Shown piece by piece: positions 35,101 to 50,100 of a DNA stretch of 64,000 nucleotides (positions are counted from its first letter, which is position 1; each line of letters opens with the position of its first letter). The notes below the pieces were generated by a model, which saw only the letters and a list, made by a program, of their open reading frames with translations, searched no databases and was not told the DNA's origin. The stretch lies in the NCBI GenBank assembly GCA_949361645.1, contig OX442418.1, positions 6,842,372 through 6,906,371 of the forward strand, written 5' to 3'. This DNA comes from Spongilla lacustris. Taxonomy: Eukaryota > Porifera > Demospongiae > Spongillida > Spongillidae. The position numbers and the translations under genes are program-made.

Positions 35101-38100
35101 TGTTCTTTTTCGATCTCTTCCACTTCATCTCCTTCATGTTCATCTGAACAATGAGCAGCAGTTGGCTCATCAGTACCATCAGGTTTAAAAAACCTCTCTT
35201 GCTAAAACTCCATAAATGCCTTCTTTGTACTTTCGCTCTTCTGCCGTTTGCTTAATTTAGCCCATCTACTCCTAAGACTACGAAAGCCATCGATCAAGAC
35301 CTATAGGCTTGTCCACTATTCCTTCATCGTTCATAAATCATCTGGCTGCCTCCACATTGCTTTTAACCTTCATTACATACCTTTCAAACACTTCTTGATT
35401 GCTAATACTAGTGCTACGGTCGTCGGCCATGATTACAAAAGCAAGTTAAGTTGTGATTATTAACAATTTTGGACCGTTAGTTGCTTGTGTTTATAGCGTT
35501 TTAAAAAATCCAAACTTTGAAGCGGAAGCGGTGCGTGTTAAGGTAGGCATTTAATAGCTGAAGGCTTTTACTATATTACTTTGCTTGAGAGGGCCGCCCT
35601 TTTTCACATGTTTGTTCCCTTAGGCGGTTGCACGTGATTTTATTACATTGCGCAACCGTGTAATCCAATTAAATTTATGTTCTGTGACAAGCTATGCGTA
35701 CAAAAATTATACCAGTATCTGTAAGAAGGTTTTAAGAATATATAGCTACTTTATTTACTTTCAATCACTCACAGTGATTTTAAAATAATTTGTAACACAC
35801 AAATACATCTGTTGAACACATTTACCTCAATTTAATACTTTGCACTTGACTCTCAGGGCCAATATTAGGCCTAATTTGAAGTTGGAGCACAAATTATGAT
35901 AGCTCAGGGAGTTTAAAAAATAAAGTCTGACGATTATATCCTGTCCCCATGTCATGGTCTTAAACCACTGTGGAAAAGGTAGTTTGCGTAATCTAAAAGC
36001 AGTGTTTAGCTGAAGGGAGGCAAATTCTGAACTTGCTGGGTGCTAAACACAATATCCCTTACCAACAGACACAAATTTCCCATGTTTCAATTAAGCTTCA
36101 AATCATCTTATATAGCAATGTAGTTTCCTGTATGTGGGATTGGAGTTTTGAAAATAACAAGTATTCAAGGAGCTAGCCAGAACTCAGCATATTTATGAGT
36201 TTTTTTCTTAGTCTGTGTATTGAACATTGTTATATACACACATGTACATGTAACTTGATGTTATCTAAATATAAAGTACAAATATAGGAAATTACAACCT
36301 ATTGAAAAGGTATTGCTTAGTGCAGCAGAAAAAAAGAACAGAATGAACCAGGGTATCAGAAAGCAATTGAAGATCGACATGGTCAGTTTATACCCTTTGT
36401 TATTTCAGTTGACGGACTCCTACACAGAGGCAAAAAAAGCACATAGCTGGGAGAAGCAGAAACAGTCAGAACCAAGTTATCATTTGCAATCCTGTGATTT
36501 GCTAGTCTATGTTTGCATGGCTCTAGAGTGAAATGGCGATGTGGGGATTGATGATGGAGCAGCAGACCATGCTCACTAGCAACAGACTGACATATTAACA
36601 TGTTTTCAGTCCTATTTATTTTTACCATGCCACACCTATATTTAGGTGTGCTAGCGGTTATAGTAAACAGTTGCATAAACAGCTTTGTAAGCGATAAAGG
36701 CATAGGCATTTGCATAAGAAGATGGCTTTTTCAGGCTCTTTACATGATTGGCATACTTCATACATTGGATATGATACACAACTCACCTTGTTCACATCAG
36801 CACCTGCCTTCACAAGGATCTCCACCATGGGTGTATGACCACTTTCAGCTGCAATATACAGTGGTGTCTGCAAGATCAAGGAGTTTCACCTTCAATCTTT
36901 TCACTCAGTGATGCATGCAGCTGCGGCACAAACATGACAGACTACCATGCAGTTAAAATGAGTACACAATAAATTGGAATAGTACATGATTTGTAATGTA
37001 ATTTTATACTTTTGAGTGCAAGACTAATTTTGTGCAACTATTTCAGTTAGTATCCAATGATTGCCTCCCCAAACATATGGAAATGCCACCTTTTAACGAC
37101 AGCGAACAGTAAATTCCCCAAAGATTGTAACAGCCAAAAACATGAACTGGAGAAGAAAAGGAAATATGAAGAAAGCGTACGAGAGATTGAGCATGGATCT
37201 TTTTCACCCTTGGTTTTCTCTACAGCTGGAGGTATGGGTTCAATAGCAACCACAGTCTAAGAGAATAGCATCCTTAACCTTTAATCTCCCGTCGTCCTAC
37301 GCGTAGGATTAGCGTCCTATGCGTAGGACTCAAGTTAAAATTAATTTTTAGCAAACTCAAATGAACAAAAAATAAACCAAAATCGGATTGTACTGTAGAA
37401 ATGGTTATTAATTCAGAATATATTTTTACTTTCTTGCAATTCTTCAAAGATTGTCAAATACAATGAACTAAAAGATGTATTTGCGTTAGATTGTAAAGCA
37501 ACTTAAAGTACCAAAAAGTAATGTTGGGACGATCAGAGCAACATTTTAAAAGAAGGGGGTAGTTTTACAGGTCTATTGCACTAAGCATTTAAAAAATTAC
37601 ATTGTAGATTTGGAAATTGCTAGCTCCACAAGCTTATGAACGATAGGTATTTGTCAGACGCATGTTGCGGGAATAGCCAAGTGAATGGACAAAATCTTGA
37701 AAACGTACAGTGCGTTTTCGGTAAAAATGGCAAAATCAATTAGGTAAAAACACTGCCGTAGAATGTATAAAGTAAAGTAGCCCACACATCATGCTTCAAA
37801 AAACATTTTTAAAAAGTTTTACTTGTCGTACTTTTTTCTGTGACAATTAAATCCACTACATAATGCGAGAACCGTATCTGCATCGTGTAACCAAGGGTGT
37901 GATTTAAAAAATACACTGACAATTGGTAAATTTAGCATGATAGACACATCAAACAACAGTAGAGAAATGGATGCCAAAAAACTGCATTTCTATTTATAAT
38001 GAATTTTCTAATTTTGGTCCTACGTGTAGGACTTGGACCTGGAGAATTAAGGTTAATTGCTGACAAGAGACAAGCACTCTATTCTACCACTCTTTTTGGT

Positions 38101-41100
38101 TGTGGTGCAAGCTGACTTTTTCTCTACTCCGCTCAGCAATCATGTGCCTTCGAGGAACCAGGTCGTTTCACTCCCCTTCACACTCTATAGCCTTGACTTG
38201 TGCAGAGGCTAAGGTCCCCCACTGAACATTTTTTTACTTTGGCATCATCTTTATATTTTATATTTTATTTCAGGGTTTGTGTCATTTTCTCTTATATGTA
38301 TGATAAAAATAAATATTATGAAATGTAAAAATAATTTTAAAAATAAAACAACAGCTGTAATCTGACAATCATCGTCATATATACAGCTATTGGAATGATC
38401 ATATTGATTCTCTCCTGTTGGTACACAAATCAATGGCAATTTGATCCTTGTTATATATAATTTCTAGATGAACATCATTCATTGATCAGTACTTCAGCTA
38501 TCTGTCTTTATAAGATGACAGTGATCTTGCAAGGAATTCAACCCTTGCTTTTAACAAAACCCATTCAATGGAATGATTTTACGCATCCTTTGGAGATCTC
38601 GATATGAACTAAATGTGAAGGGTACCATTGCAAGTACTATTCTGATTGTAGCTGCCATTACAATAGTGGTATTAACAACTCCTCCAACCTTTCTCAATGA
38701 TTCACTGAATTCCTGAATACTTGTATCAAGTGGAGAGGCCTCCCATACATGTAATTTTTCTTGGGTAAAAGTGAAAAAATGCCTGGACTCTTTCAGATTA
38801 CTCAGCCTCTATCCATCAGCATTTCTTGATTTCAATGCATTCAGATAATCTGCATGTGGTTGCCTCAGGGATGCTTCCCCTCATGTAAAAGAGTCAAGAG
38901 CCTTACTTGCCTATTTCTGCTCTAACCTTCGCATAATAGTCATTGTGTAATGTATTGTATCATTATGATGTAATGTCGTGCGCATGCGTGTGTATAGGTT
39001 GTTCTTTTTGGTCAGTCTTATTTATGGTGGAACTCATGTAGTTGATGGTCCATTCTGTTAAGGATTTACATCAGTGTAGTCAGCAGGATGCCATTGGAGG
39101 ATTAAAAAAACGAATGACTTCGAGGCATCAGCTGACACACTGGTTCGAGCCAGAAGCGAAGAGGTTGGTGTATCTGTGGGTCTACAAGAGGAAAAAAGGA
39201 CAATACTGGGCCATCATGGCCGAGAACATAAAAGAGCTCACAGCACGGGTTCACCTCCAATCCAAAGATCTCACAATGGGGTCTTTCATGTCGCAATTTC
39301 ACACATTGTTAGAGGAAGACAGCAATCACACAATCGGAGTGCATAGTAGTGGCCCAAAAACACCTAGCAAAGCTGTCTAAGAGGCAATCCAGCTGGAGTG
39401 CATCAACCATGCTGCCCACAACAGAAATTTCCATGTGAGTGCCCCTGTTAACCTTGATAAGGGGTTATCACCGCAGGTAGCAGACCTGACAAAGAGCATT
39501 CAGGCATTGGCAGAAGAAATAGCGGGAATGAAAACCAGGAACAGAACTTTGCCATTATGAAGAGCTCACTGAATGAACATAAAACTGACTGCACCGACTG
39601 GAATCTGCCAATAACGGTCCAGCACCCAGAAAACGATTTTTCCGAATATTTTTAAAACACTAATCGATTATTCAGGTTTTTCTTGATCTGAAAATCAATT
39701 TTTCCGAATACTTGGAAAAACATAATCGATTTTTCCGAATAGGTTTTCACAATTTGCTAGCTGAATACCTAGGTTATTCAGGTTTTCTGCTCACTGAGTT
39801 ATGGTTGTCACTCAGCACTCAACCGCAGCTACCTGCGCTATACCTACATGTACACACCACACCAAACACCACTACACATCACAACAGACACTCTCCTACA
39901 CAACCACAGCTACCCCCTTCACACCAGATACACAACCAAAGTACAACCATAGCTGGTGTGATAGGGGTAGCTGTGATTGTGTGGGAATGTGTCTGGTGTG
40001 ATGTGTAGTGGTGTCTGGTGAGATGAGTAGTGGTGTCTGGTGTACCTTGCCACACTTGATGCCAAAACAATAGAACCACAGATGAAGTTTACGCACCACT
40101 GGCCAGGCAATCTCCATTTCACCATCGCGAGTTTTGAAATACTAGTAACTAATACTATAGGTGCGATCACGGCGATATCGATCAGCCCAGAGAAATCGCA
40201 ATATGCAGTGAACAAGCTCGTTGAGAAATGTACTAAGCGAACTCATTTCGATTTGTAGCTGGAGCTGTCCGTCGTCATGACTTGTAAGAGAGAGGTCTGT
40301 TGGCTAGTTCGAATTAACAATCAGTTAATTGTTGCTCTCGTCCCCATGTATAGTAACATAAACAGTGACGTTATGTTACGTTTCAAATTCGAACTATCTT
40401 AATCGTAATAACGTATGACGTATCCGGATATTGTTATAAAAAGGTATTCATTGTCGATGCAGACAGCAAATACCTAAGTACCTCTGAATGGAGATGCACA
40501 AACCGGTTATTTTGAATAGAAAAAATCCAATAATCGATTTTTCTGAGTAATGCTAAACTACTATTCGAACAGATAGGTTTTTGCAAATATCCGAATAAAC
40601 CGAATAACCTGATAACCAGTTACAAACCCTAGCCCTCATGAGAGCGATGTGAATTAAAGTTACATCAATCATACTTGGGTAAGGGGAGTTCACACCCAGA
40701 TATTGCAGTAGAGGGATGCAATTCTGGGAATGGATTGTATCCTACAAAATAGCTGCATGTTAGACCCCACTGCAGGAAAAATCGTAGTCAGGAGTTAACC
40801 AGCCATGACACTGCCACTGCAAGGAAAAGCAACAAAATATGAGACAGTAAAGAGATGCACCAATGCATGTGTCATAATAAAGAATACCATTTCATCCCGC
40901 TCTGTTGGGCAGAATATTTCACCTACAAACAGATCATGGTTCACTTCGGTGGCTACGTAACTGCACACAGCCAGAGTTCCCATATTTTTGCAACCAACGC
41001 TCTGTACATGGTACAACACACACTGCATGTGGAATTGCAGTGACACCTGTTGTACTACCTGGAGGCTGCGACAGATACCTCCCGGCTTGCACTTATAGGA

Positions 41101-44100
41101 TCATGACATTGGACCAGTTTTAAGGCGATACAAGGAAAGTGCAGAGCAACCAGAAATTGAGCAGACAGAAGGGTTTAGTCCTACAACACGGGCCCTATTC
41201 CAATAATAGCTTGAAAGCCATGATGGAAGTTCTTGCCGGTTGCAGTTCATAGTCCCAAAGGGTCTCAGAGAGAAGGTGCTAAGACAGTTGGAGGTGACTA
41301 TGGGGAAGACATACAGTGGATAACATGATTATTTGATCCTCGAAAATCTCTTCATCCGTTTTGTCAATAGTATTAAAAATTTGTGTATTAGTAAATTGAC
41401 TTTGTTAAGATATATTAATATTCAGTGGCCCCACTCCAAAAAAATGTTTTCAACTATTTCTCCCAGCTTAGTAGATTGATTGAAACAAAATTCACTGCAT
41501 AGCGAGGGATCGATAGTTAAAGTTGTTTGGCAGAGTCAGTTTTTAAACCCAAGAAAATTGTAAGGTGTTATGTTGCCTGAGGCACCATTTTAGTCCCTCT
41601 AAGGTTAGAAAAACCATTTTCTATTGCAACCTAAATACGGTACAGGAGTTTGCATATACATTTGAATATGCTTTGTCCACCGTAAAAATGCTCATCTACG
41701 GCACGTAATTCACTTTGCTGTACTAAAAACGTTCTCTAGTGCGACAGAGCGAAACACGTAGCCATTTTACAATGAATACATTAAAATCCTGATGCAATGA
41801 CAATGTGTTGACGAAAATGGTTCATTTTAGAGGTTTGTTCTTTTTTGGCAATGAACCTTCAAAACTTGCTGCACACTCAAAAAATGGTTCTTTTCGAGGG
41901 TGCAGCAAGTTTTTCACGGTCCATTGCAAAAAAAGAACTCGTACTTCAAACTTGCTACAGCAGTACAACTTCTCCCATTTTTGTCAACACCAACAAAGGC
42001 CTCCACCATTAAAACACCGAATGAAATGATCATTGCATCACGATTTTAATGTATTCATTGTAAAATGGCTATGTGTTTTGCTTTGTCGCACTAGAGAACG
42101 TTATAAGCACAGCAAAGTGAGTGCTAACGCCTTAGATGACCATTTTTACGGTGGACCAAGCATATTCAATTGTATATGCGAACTCCTGTACCGTATTTAG
42201 GGTGCAATAGAAAATAACCTTAAAGAGACTACAATTGTGCCAAAAGCACTATAACACAATACCATTTTCCCAGGTTTAAAAACCGACTCTGATCTATCGA
42301 TCCATAGCTATGCAGTGAATTTTGTTTCAATCCATTTACTAGGCAGGGAGAAATCGTTGAAAACATTTTTTTGGAGTGGGGCCACTGTAACTATTAAAGT
42401 CAGTTAACTATTGCACATTTTACATGTTATTGGAAAACATATCTGTGCAATCAGATTTTCATTTTGTCATTTAATCTTTCAAATACATTCAAACAAACAT
42501 AAAACTGATGAAAATATTTTATAGGTTCAAACATCACTGTAGGTTGCGGGAATGATTTTACTGGCCAGGCCATCAAAAACATGTAATCAACCTGTGTCAC
42601 ACTTGCAAGGATAGTGCTGCCAGAAAAGGTCCAGCACCCAAGCGCAGAGTCCCATTGATCCCTATAAAAGTTGGATCTCCATTGCAGATGGTTGCAATGG
42701 ATATCCTTGGCCCATTTGTGTAGTCTGAAGGTAATCGATACATCCTTGTCGTAGGAGATCACTTCACAAAGTCTACCCTTCTCAATCAGAAAGCTAAGAC
42801 TGTAGCAAGAATCTTTGTACAAGAATACTTCTGTCAGAATGGATTCCTTGAGCAGCTCCAATCAGATCAGGTATGACAATTTGAATCAGATGTAATTACC
42901 TAGTTGTGCAAAGCCATGAGTATCCAGAAGACCAGAACCAAACCATACCATCCTGCCTGCAATGTTGAGATAGAGAGGTTTAATACGACACTGTGTGCCT
43001 GGCTACTGTGTTAGAAGGCTGCCACTTCACCTAGGATAGGCATGTAAAGTTGGCCTGCTTTGCAAACAACACAAGTGTGCATGCTACACACACTTCTACC
43101 TTATGCAGGCGTTATTGTATAGCACGCAAAGCGCGCAGTACGGCGCCAACTGTTTTGGCAAATTCATTACCCACTAAGTGGATACGAGGACATATCACAT
43201 AGAAGGGAGAGCTATGTAACGGATTGCATCATTATGATGTAATGTCTTGCGCATGCGTGTGTGTTGATTGTTCCTTTTTGGTCAGTCATATTTGTGGCGA
43301 AAATCATGCAGTTGACGGTCCGTTCTGTTAAGGGTTTACAATTGTAATTATGGCATCTTCGGGTATTGTTCAAGTTCATTTAGAGCAAGGGAACCTATTA
43401 AGGAACAGGTTACTTACATTGACTGATGTGGACAGACTGTGCACGCTAGAGAAATAATTTAAAAAGTGTTGGATACAGAATTAAATGGAGATTACAACTG
43501 TACTGCGCATAGGAAATTTTCATGAATCCTAGTACTGAAAACTCACCTTTCGCTCAATGTATGGCAAAGGTACCGAAAGGGTTGTTATATAAACAAACAG
43601 CTGCATAGTGTTTGCCACCCGCTTAAATATAGTTTATGGCCAATGAGCAAAAATGTTATTCCCATGAGGTCGCTAGCATGGCTATTGAAACCTACAAGGC
43701 CAAAACAAGGCTTATTCGGTATCCTGAAACAGCCGACTTCATATAACTTAACCACCAGCCACCACCGGCGATCTAGCGATAGACCACAGGCAGGTGTGAG
43801 CCAAATTAAGAACTGTTCCATTATCATATGCTAGGCATCATGTAGCACGCATTAACATTTTTGTAAATGTCTAGTATAACATCGTAAACTAATGTTTTAC
43901 GGACTTATAGTTGGATTCATTGATTTGTGCTTATCCATGTGTGATGGTCTTAAGAGTAAATTCATGTAAGCACGTGACTATTGATTAAAAATTGTAATGA
44001 GATTTAGTGCTCCTTCATAAAGGTGCATTCCACATTCAGTTCTTTTGCTCTACTTCTTACAACTTCATTCACATGTTTCAGCTATTTTTTCTGAGAAGAG

Positions 44101-47100
44101 TGCAATAAAGATTGCAATGGCATGTTTACTCTTTCACTATCATTTTTTGTACCAATGCCATCTTTGCGCATGCAACTTTATACTCAGTTAATGTCCAAAA
44201 ATTCAAATTGACAGATTAAATATTGGCAATCATTATAAAAATCTCCAAACCTTACTCCGCGCCAAAATATCATTTTATATTTTAAGCATCAGGCTGATGA
44301 CATGCAAGACTAGCCATCACCTACATGTATCATGTATGAACATGTACATGTTGATGTAAGTAGCTTACCTTCTGCTATGGAATCATTTGTAATCATATTG
44401 AATGAAAGAAATAGAAATGCAGTTATTCCACATCCTACAGCATTGACAATACATGTACGCTTATCATTGAACTAAAATTCATAATGCTTGATAAGATTTT
44501 AAAAAGTCAGATGTCACAAGTATACATGCACAAGGATATTCCAATTTAAATCTACACAATGTAGAATATTCCTTATTCGCATGCAGGTTGTCATTCAATA
44601 TTATACCAGTGGGAAGCAAACAGTAATCAAGAACCACTAAGTGTAAGCATAAACTATAGGGTATTTCACAGTAGCATGCAAAAATATTGTATACTCTAAA
44701 ACATGAATACATTACCAAATTCTGTGTTGCAGGAACTTACGCCCTGAGATTGATGAGTTGTATAACAAACATACATGTAAAAAAAAAAAAATGCCAGTTA
44801 CATGTATCAATCACATCATTACATTCCAACAATGACAGCAACAGTGGTCATTCGGCTTAAATATCACAAACATGACTAAATAAACACTCATTGTCATGCA
44901 AACCAGACATGCAATAAAGTATAGAAAAAGTTGTATAAGTAGAATGTAGATTACTCTACATGCATGTTAAGTTATGTAATATGTTATAATTCTAAAACAT
45001 CGATGATAATTATTAAAATGGCATCTGCAGTTTGCTTGGGACATACCAAGTTACACGTACATGTACATGGAATGCATAAACTGGTTTCTAAAAGGTAACA
45101 AGTCTCACAACCACATCAGCTTTGCTACTGTTTGCCACCAAAGCCAAAGGCTTTGGCTTTCATTGCAGTAGTGTGCTAAGCCAGTGAGTAGTTGTTTGAA
45201 GTGTGTAGGCCCTTTGATAGTTTTACTAATAAATCCACTAGTTTTTCATGCACCCCCGACATGTACATATAATGCATGATGGAGTCTTTTCTTCCCCAAG
45301 AACAATTTTGCAACTAAAATGAAAGCAGACAACTAAAGGTTCCAAATGGTGCTTACAACATGTACATGTCCTAGACTCTACATTTTGCCACTAGTAGATC
45401 TGAATGATGGTGAGTGTAGCAATGGGCAACATAAACAAGGATATTGAACTTATGCCTTTTTGTACAGATGCATAACGGTTTGGGAGATGGTAATCTACTG
45501 TATATATGTATGTAGGGGATTTGGTCATGGGACCTACATGTACAGTTAGCAAACATAACTTAACCATTGTACATATATAGTGTTATCGTCTACAATATAC
45601 AGGCATGAAATTCATCATCATACATGTATCTTTCTTGTAACCCCTTGTTTTCTTACTTCTTACTTATCGTTGCCCACTAATCCTATGTTTAAACCAATTT
45701 GATTTGATTTGATTTTATGAACATGTACTTACAAAAAAAAATGTTATGGACAAATACAAAATGTTATGTACACAAGTGAAACATCAAATGTACACACCAT
45801 GGACTCACTTTATTCACATCAGCTCCTGTGTTCACAAGGATCTTTACTACAGCTGTATGACCATTTTTAGTTGCTATATACAGCGGTGTCTGTAACATCA
45901 GAGGCACCACCCATAATACTCCTACAACTCTTAATAAGCAATGTACTGTTTTGTAGAAGGTACATGTATTAAACAACAATAGGTACATGTACATGTACAT
46001 GTACTGCGTGCTTTCAACACAATTATATTTTTGCAGCAACTTGTGTCGATAGCCCTCCCATATCATCATTGTTTCCCTTGTCCATTGACCAACCCAACAA
46101 AATGGCTTTATCATTGCCATTACTGAACTGCACTACAATGTACAACACCATTTGAAAAACATGTGAAAAAAATCTTGTACATCTGTACGCATGATGTTAT
46201 CTTGGGGTTAGCCATAGTGGAAACTCTCAGCTTTTAATAGTAACTGCTTTGTTTACAGAAGCTAATTTTTCAGCTGTGCTGACTAGTCCAAGCTTTAATA
46301 CCTAAGCAGTCTATAATGGCTGTTGTGTACCCAGCATGATATGGTTTAAACAGATGTACATGTATATGTATTTTAGTACATTTGGCCTATCACACCAGTT
46401 ACATGTAAAAACACATCCTAGGGTATATTTACACATGTAAATGCGCAGGGCAAAAACACGGCACATGGATAGAGTGTAACATAATTATGATTATAATTCG
46501 ACTCATAAATGTACACTCAGTGAAAAACTAAGCATTTAATGCCTTGTTTGATATATCTGGAGTTAAATTGTATTCCTACAAAATGCAAACACATACATGT
46601 ATGACAGGCTTTCGCAGTAGTCCACTAAAGGATAATTCTGTGTCTGTCCCATATTCGCATAGCATGGTAGTGTTGAACACAAGTGTGGTAAAGAACTACA
46701 TGTATAGGGTGCCCATATTGCAGACAGATCAAGGTATATTGCCAGTGGGTCCCTCAATATTTGAATCAGGCTCTCCAGTGATTTCAATATCTCCATTGCT
46801 AATGTCTTGACTCAACCTGGCATCTAGTTCAGAGATTTTAGACCAATCAGTCACTATCTCCCACGAAACATTCCTCCACCCCATTGTACTCATGTGTGTT
46901 GTATCACTGTCCACTGGCAGCCTCTAATTAGCCGACTTCTAATGCCCTTTTTTGCTTCCCTTTGTGCATTAAAACTCTGTGCATTGCTTAATTGAATCCT
47001 AGTACATGTAGATGTACATTTGCTACATGTAAGCTAGATATCCCACTGCTATCAAAAGGGAATACGCAGTGCATAACTCATGGTGGTAGTCTACACGTTC

Positions 47101-50100
47101 AAATATCAGATCTTTCAACAACAGCTACACGTACATGTGCACCTGTATACTAAGTAACCTTTCTTACCTTACCCGTTGACCTCGACAGTACATTATGCCA
47201 ATACAAATGTTGTCAACACACAAAAAGAGTGCACATTTACCATCAACCATCATACTAGGTGTGTAAAATGACTTACCAACTGATTGATAATATTGGTTAT
47301 CACATTGTGTACACATGAAAAAGGAAAAAATGCATGAACTGATCTTACATCTACATGTAGCAAAGTAATAACGTACCTCCTGATTTCAGATGATAGATAT
47401 TCACACAATGTTTGAACATACAAAAGGACCAGAACATACAAAGCCTGATATTAACAGCATCATACAGCACTAGTAGAGTAGCATTAAAACATGTTCGAAT
47501 GATACAGAAACAGTCAGAGAGGAAAATTACACATGGTCATTTAAATCTCAATGACACTATAAAAATATATTTTATCACAAAAAATGCTTTTACAACAATG
47601 CCTGATTCATATTTGAACACAAAACTATAACAGAATCATCTTTTGTTCACAAGAAACAGTGATCAAAATAACAAATTGTGTTGATAGCGCTACCATTATC
47701 AATGTCTGCATGTACATGTACATTGCCACCATGAACTAGTATACTTGTGAATGAATTACATGCAGTACAGTATATCATTCCTGATAAAGTACATGTACAT
47801 TGTACTTGCCTCTTAGCATACATGTGTAGGATATGCTGTACATAATAATATAATATCAGTAACTTATGAATTGTACAGATATGCAATATACAAAAATCAT
47901 CAATAGTGCTTAGAATGAAAGCAAACATCTCCCTGCTACCTACATGTACATGTAGGTTCAACATAACCACAAGGGAATCTAATTCAATGAGATACCAGAT
48001 AAGCAGCCATATGATGTGCAAAATTAACAAAATAAACTTGGAAACATAAGATCTCGTGGTGTTTATGCTTTTTACCAAATGTGATCAATCCAAATTATGG
48101 TCTTGTACCTGAATTACACATGCATACTATGTGATACATGTACATATGTATTATTTTGTTAACTTGGAATAGAGAAACTTTCCATCATGATATACATGTA
48201 CATGCACATGCACATGCACTAGTACATGTACATGTAGGTAGATTAGAAGCTACACGTATCACAAGGACACGATCAGAATTAATCTCCTTCTACATGTATG
48301 TACATATACAATATCACGCATAAAGAATCATCATTCAAAATGTGGTAATGCAATGCAACACAATAATTATTTTGCCATAACTTACCCCCTGATACATGTA
48401 CATGTGTGCATGTGAAGAGTTGTATTTGCAAAAGATAGAGAAATTTATAAACCAACAATGACAAAAGCATGCAGCAGAAACCACTGCAGCATTTAAGCAA
48501 AATTGAAATATATGTACATGTTTCTAATCAACTGATGTATGAAAACAAAGTTAACCTTTAATCCCCCGTCGTCCTACACATAGGATTATCGGATTATCAT
48601 ACTACTCGTACAACGCAAGTAAAATTATTTTTTAGCAACCTCACATTATCAACTAATAACCATTTCTTTAGTACAATGAGATTTTCAGGAAATACTGGTA
48701 CTTCCTTGCAATACTGCATTGCTAAAAGATGTATTTTCGGTAAGTCGCAAAGCAACATCTAGTACCAACAAGTACTGTTGTAAAGATCAGAGCAACATGT
48801 TTAAAAAAGGGGGCAGTAAGACAGGTCTTTTGCACTAAGCATATAAAGAAATTCAGTACATTGTTTGCTAGCTCCACAAGCATATGAACAATAGGTATTT
48901 GTCAGTTGCATGTTGCTGGAATAGCAATGTGAATGGACAAAATCTTGAAAACATACAGTGTGTTTTCGGTACAGATGGCAAAACCGATTAGAGTTAAAAC
49001 ACTGCCATATAATGCATAAAGTAGCAAACACATCATGCTTTAATAAACATTCAAAAAAGTTTATACTTGTCGTACTATTTTTATGACAATAATAATGCAT
49101 TTTTAAGAAACACAACCGGTTTTTTTTTTTGCATCGTGTAACCAAGGGTGTGATTTTATAAATAGACTGACAATTGGTAAATTTAGCACGATAGACACAT
49201 AAAAACAACAGTAGAGAGACGGATGCCAAAACCCGCATTTCTATTTATAATGAATTTTCAAATATTGGTCCTACGCATAGGACTTGGACCTGGGGAATTA
49301 AGGTTAAGGATACATTTAATGTACATGTACATGTACATGCACATATCCATGTAACATGGAGACATAATAAAATAAAACACAGCTATGTGCGTAATGCAGT
49401 GAATAGTGGTGCCATTTTATAGATTTTGGATCTGCAGAACTAGATACATGTACATTAACATCCATCATGAAACACCATATATATGTATACTAATAAATCA
49501 TGGACTTCTACTACAGTGTACATTTGATTATGGGCACTCATTTTAGCCCTTCACAAAAAGGATGAGGGTTTGTAATCTCAAGTTGCTTTACAAGGTTGTA
49601 CTTCAGTTTACTCCCCCACATACTTAATATGCGTGCCGACTTATTAACACTAATCAACATATGTACGCATATTATTAATTCATAGTGGCGTTACCATGAC
49701 AACAAGGAACTTTCTAATATTGCATTAAACAGGGTACTGTTCTGCGATGTGCTTGATTATGTTCCCAAAGGCGATGGGACCACCAAACTTCCGGTGCCAC
49801 ATGTACTCAGGTAGGTAAGTTTCAAACAGTTTAGAATTCAGTGACAGGATCCACAAAATGAAGTGAATGGTTCACTGTGTGGTGAATGTTGTGTGTAGTT
49901 GTTGCTAGCTGGTTATACGCACTCCACTCGTCGCTGTATACGACAGTCCCCGGGCGCACATACTGAGATATGATGGGAAGCAATGTCGCAGCATCCCTGC
50001 GAGGCACTTCCACAAGAAAGCTGTCTGAGCCTCCCCTCTCCATCCCTCCAAATACCCAGTGCCCGTCCACAGCTCGACCTCTGTTATATTTTCGCTTTCC

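Larger units (their letters stand above)
38946..43340 (+). mobile_element. Gypsy LTR retrotransposon C, decayed and interrupted
   Basis: Direct LTRs of about 125 bp, 38946-39070 and 43215-43340, both start TGTAA, contain TTGCGCATGCGTGTG-like and TTTTTGGTCAGTC stretches, and end TTTACA. ATTG at 38942-38945 and again at 43341-43344 is a 4-bp target duplication. A purine-rich tract (AGAAGGGAGAGC) precedes the 3' LTR. Internal remnants are a Gag-like stretch (39,380-39,580, [17 protein letters not shown]) and integrase at 42,587-43,000. A foldback (41423-42387) and an AT-rich segment (39,620-40,640) interrupt it. Confidence 0.8.

Noticed and set aside
47647..48078. Minus-strand 143-codon frame as an extra ankyrin exon
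   Set aside because: It lacks the TPLY...GH...DVN pattern and is largely made of ACATGT translations (His/Val runs).
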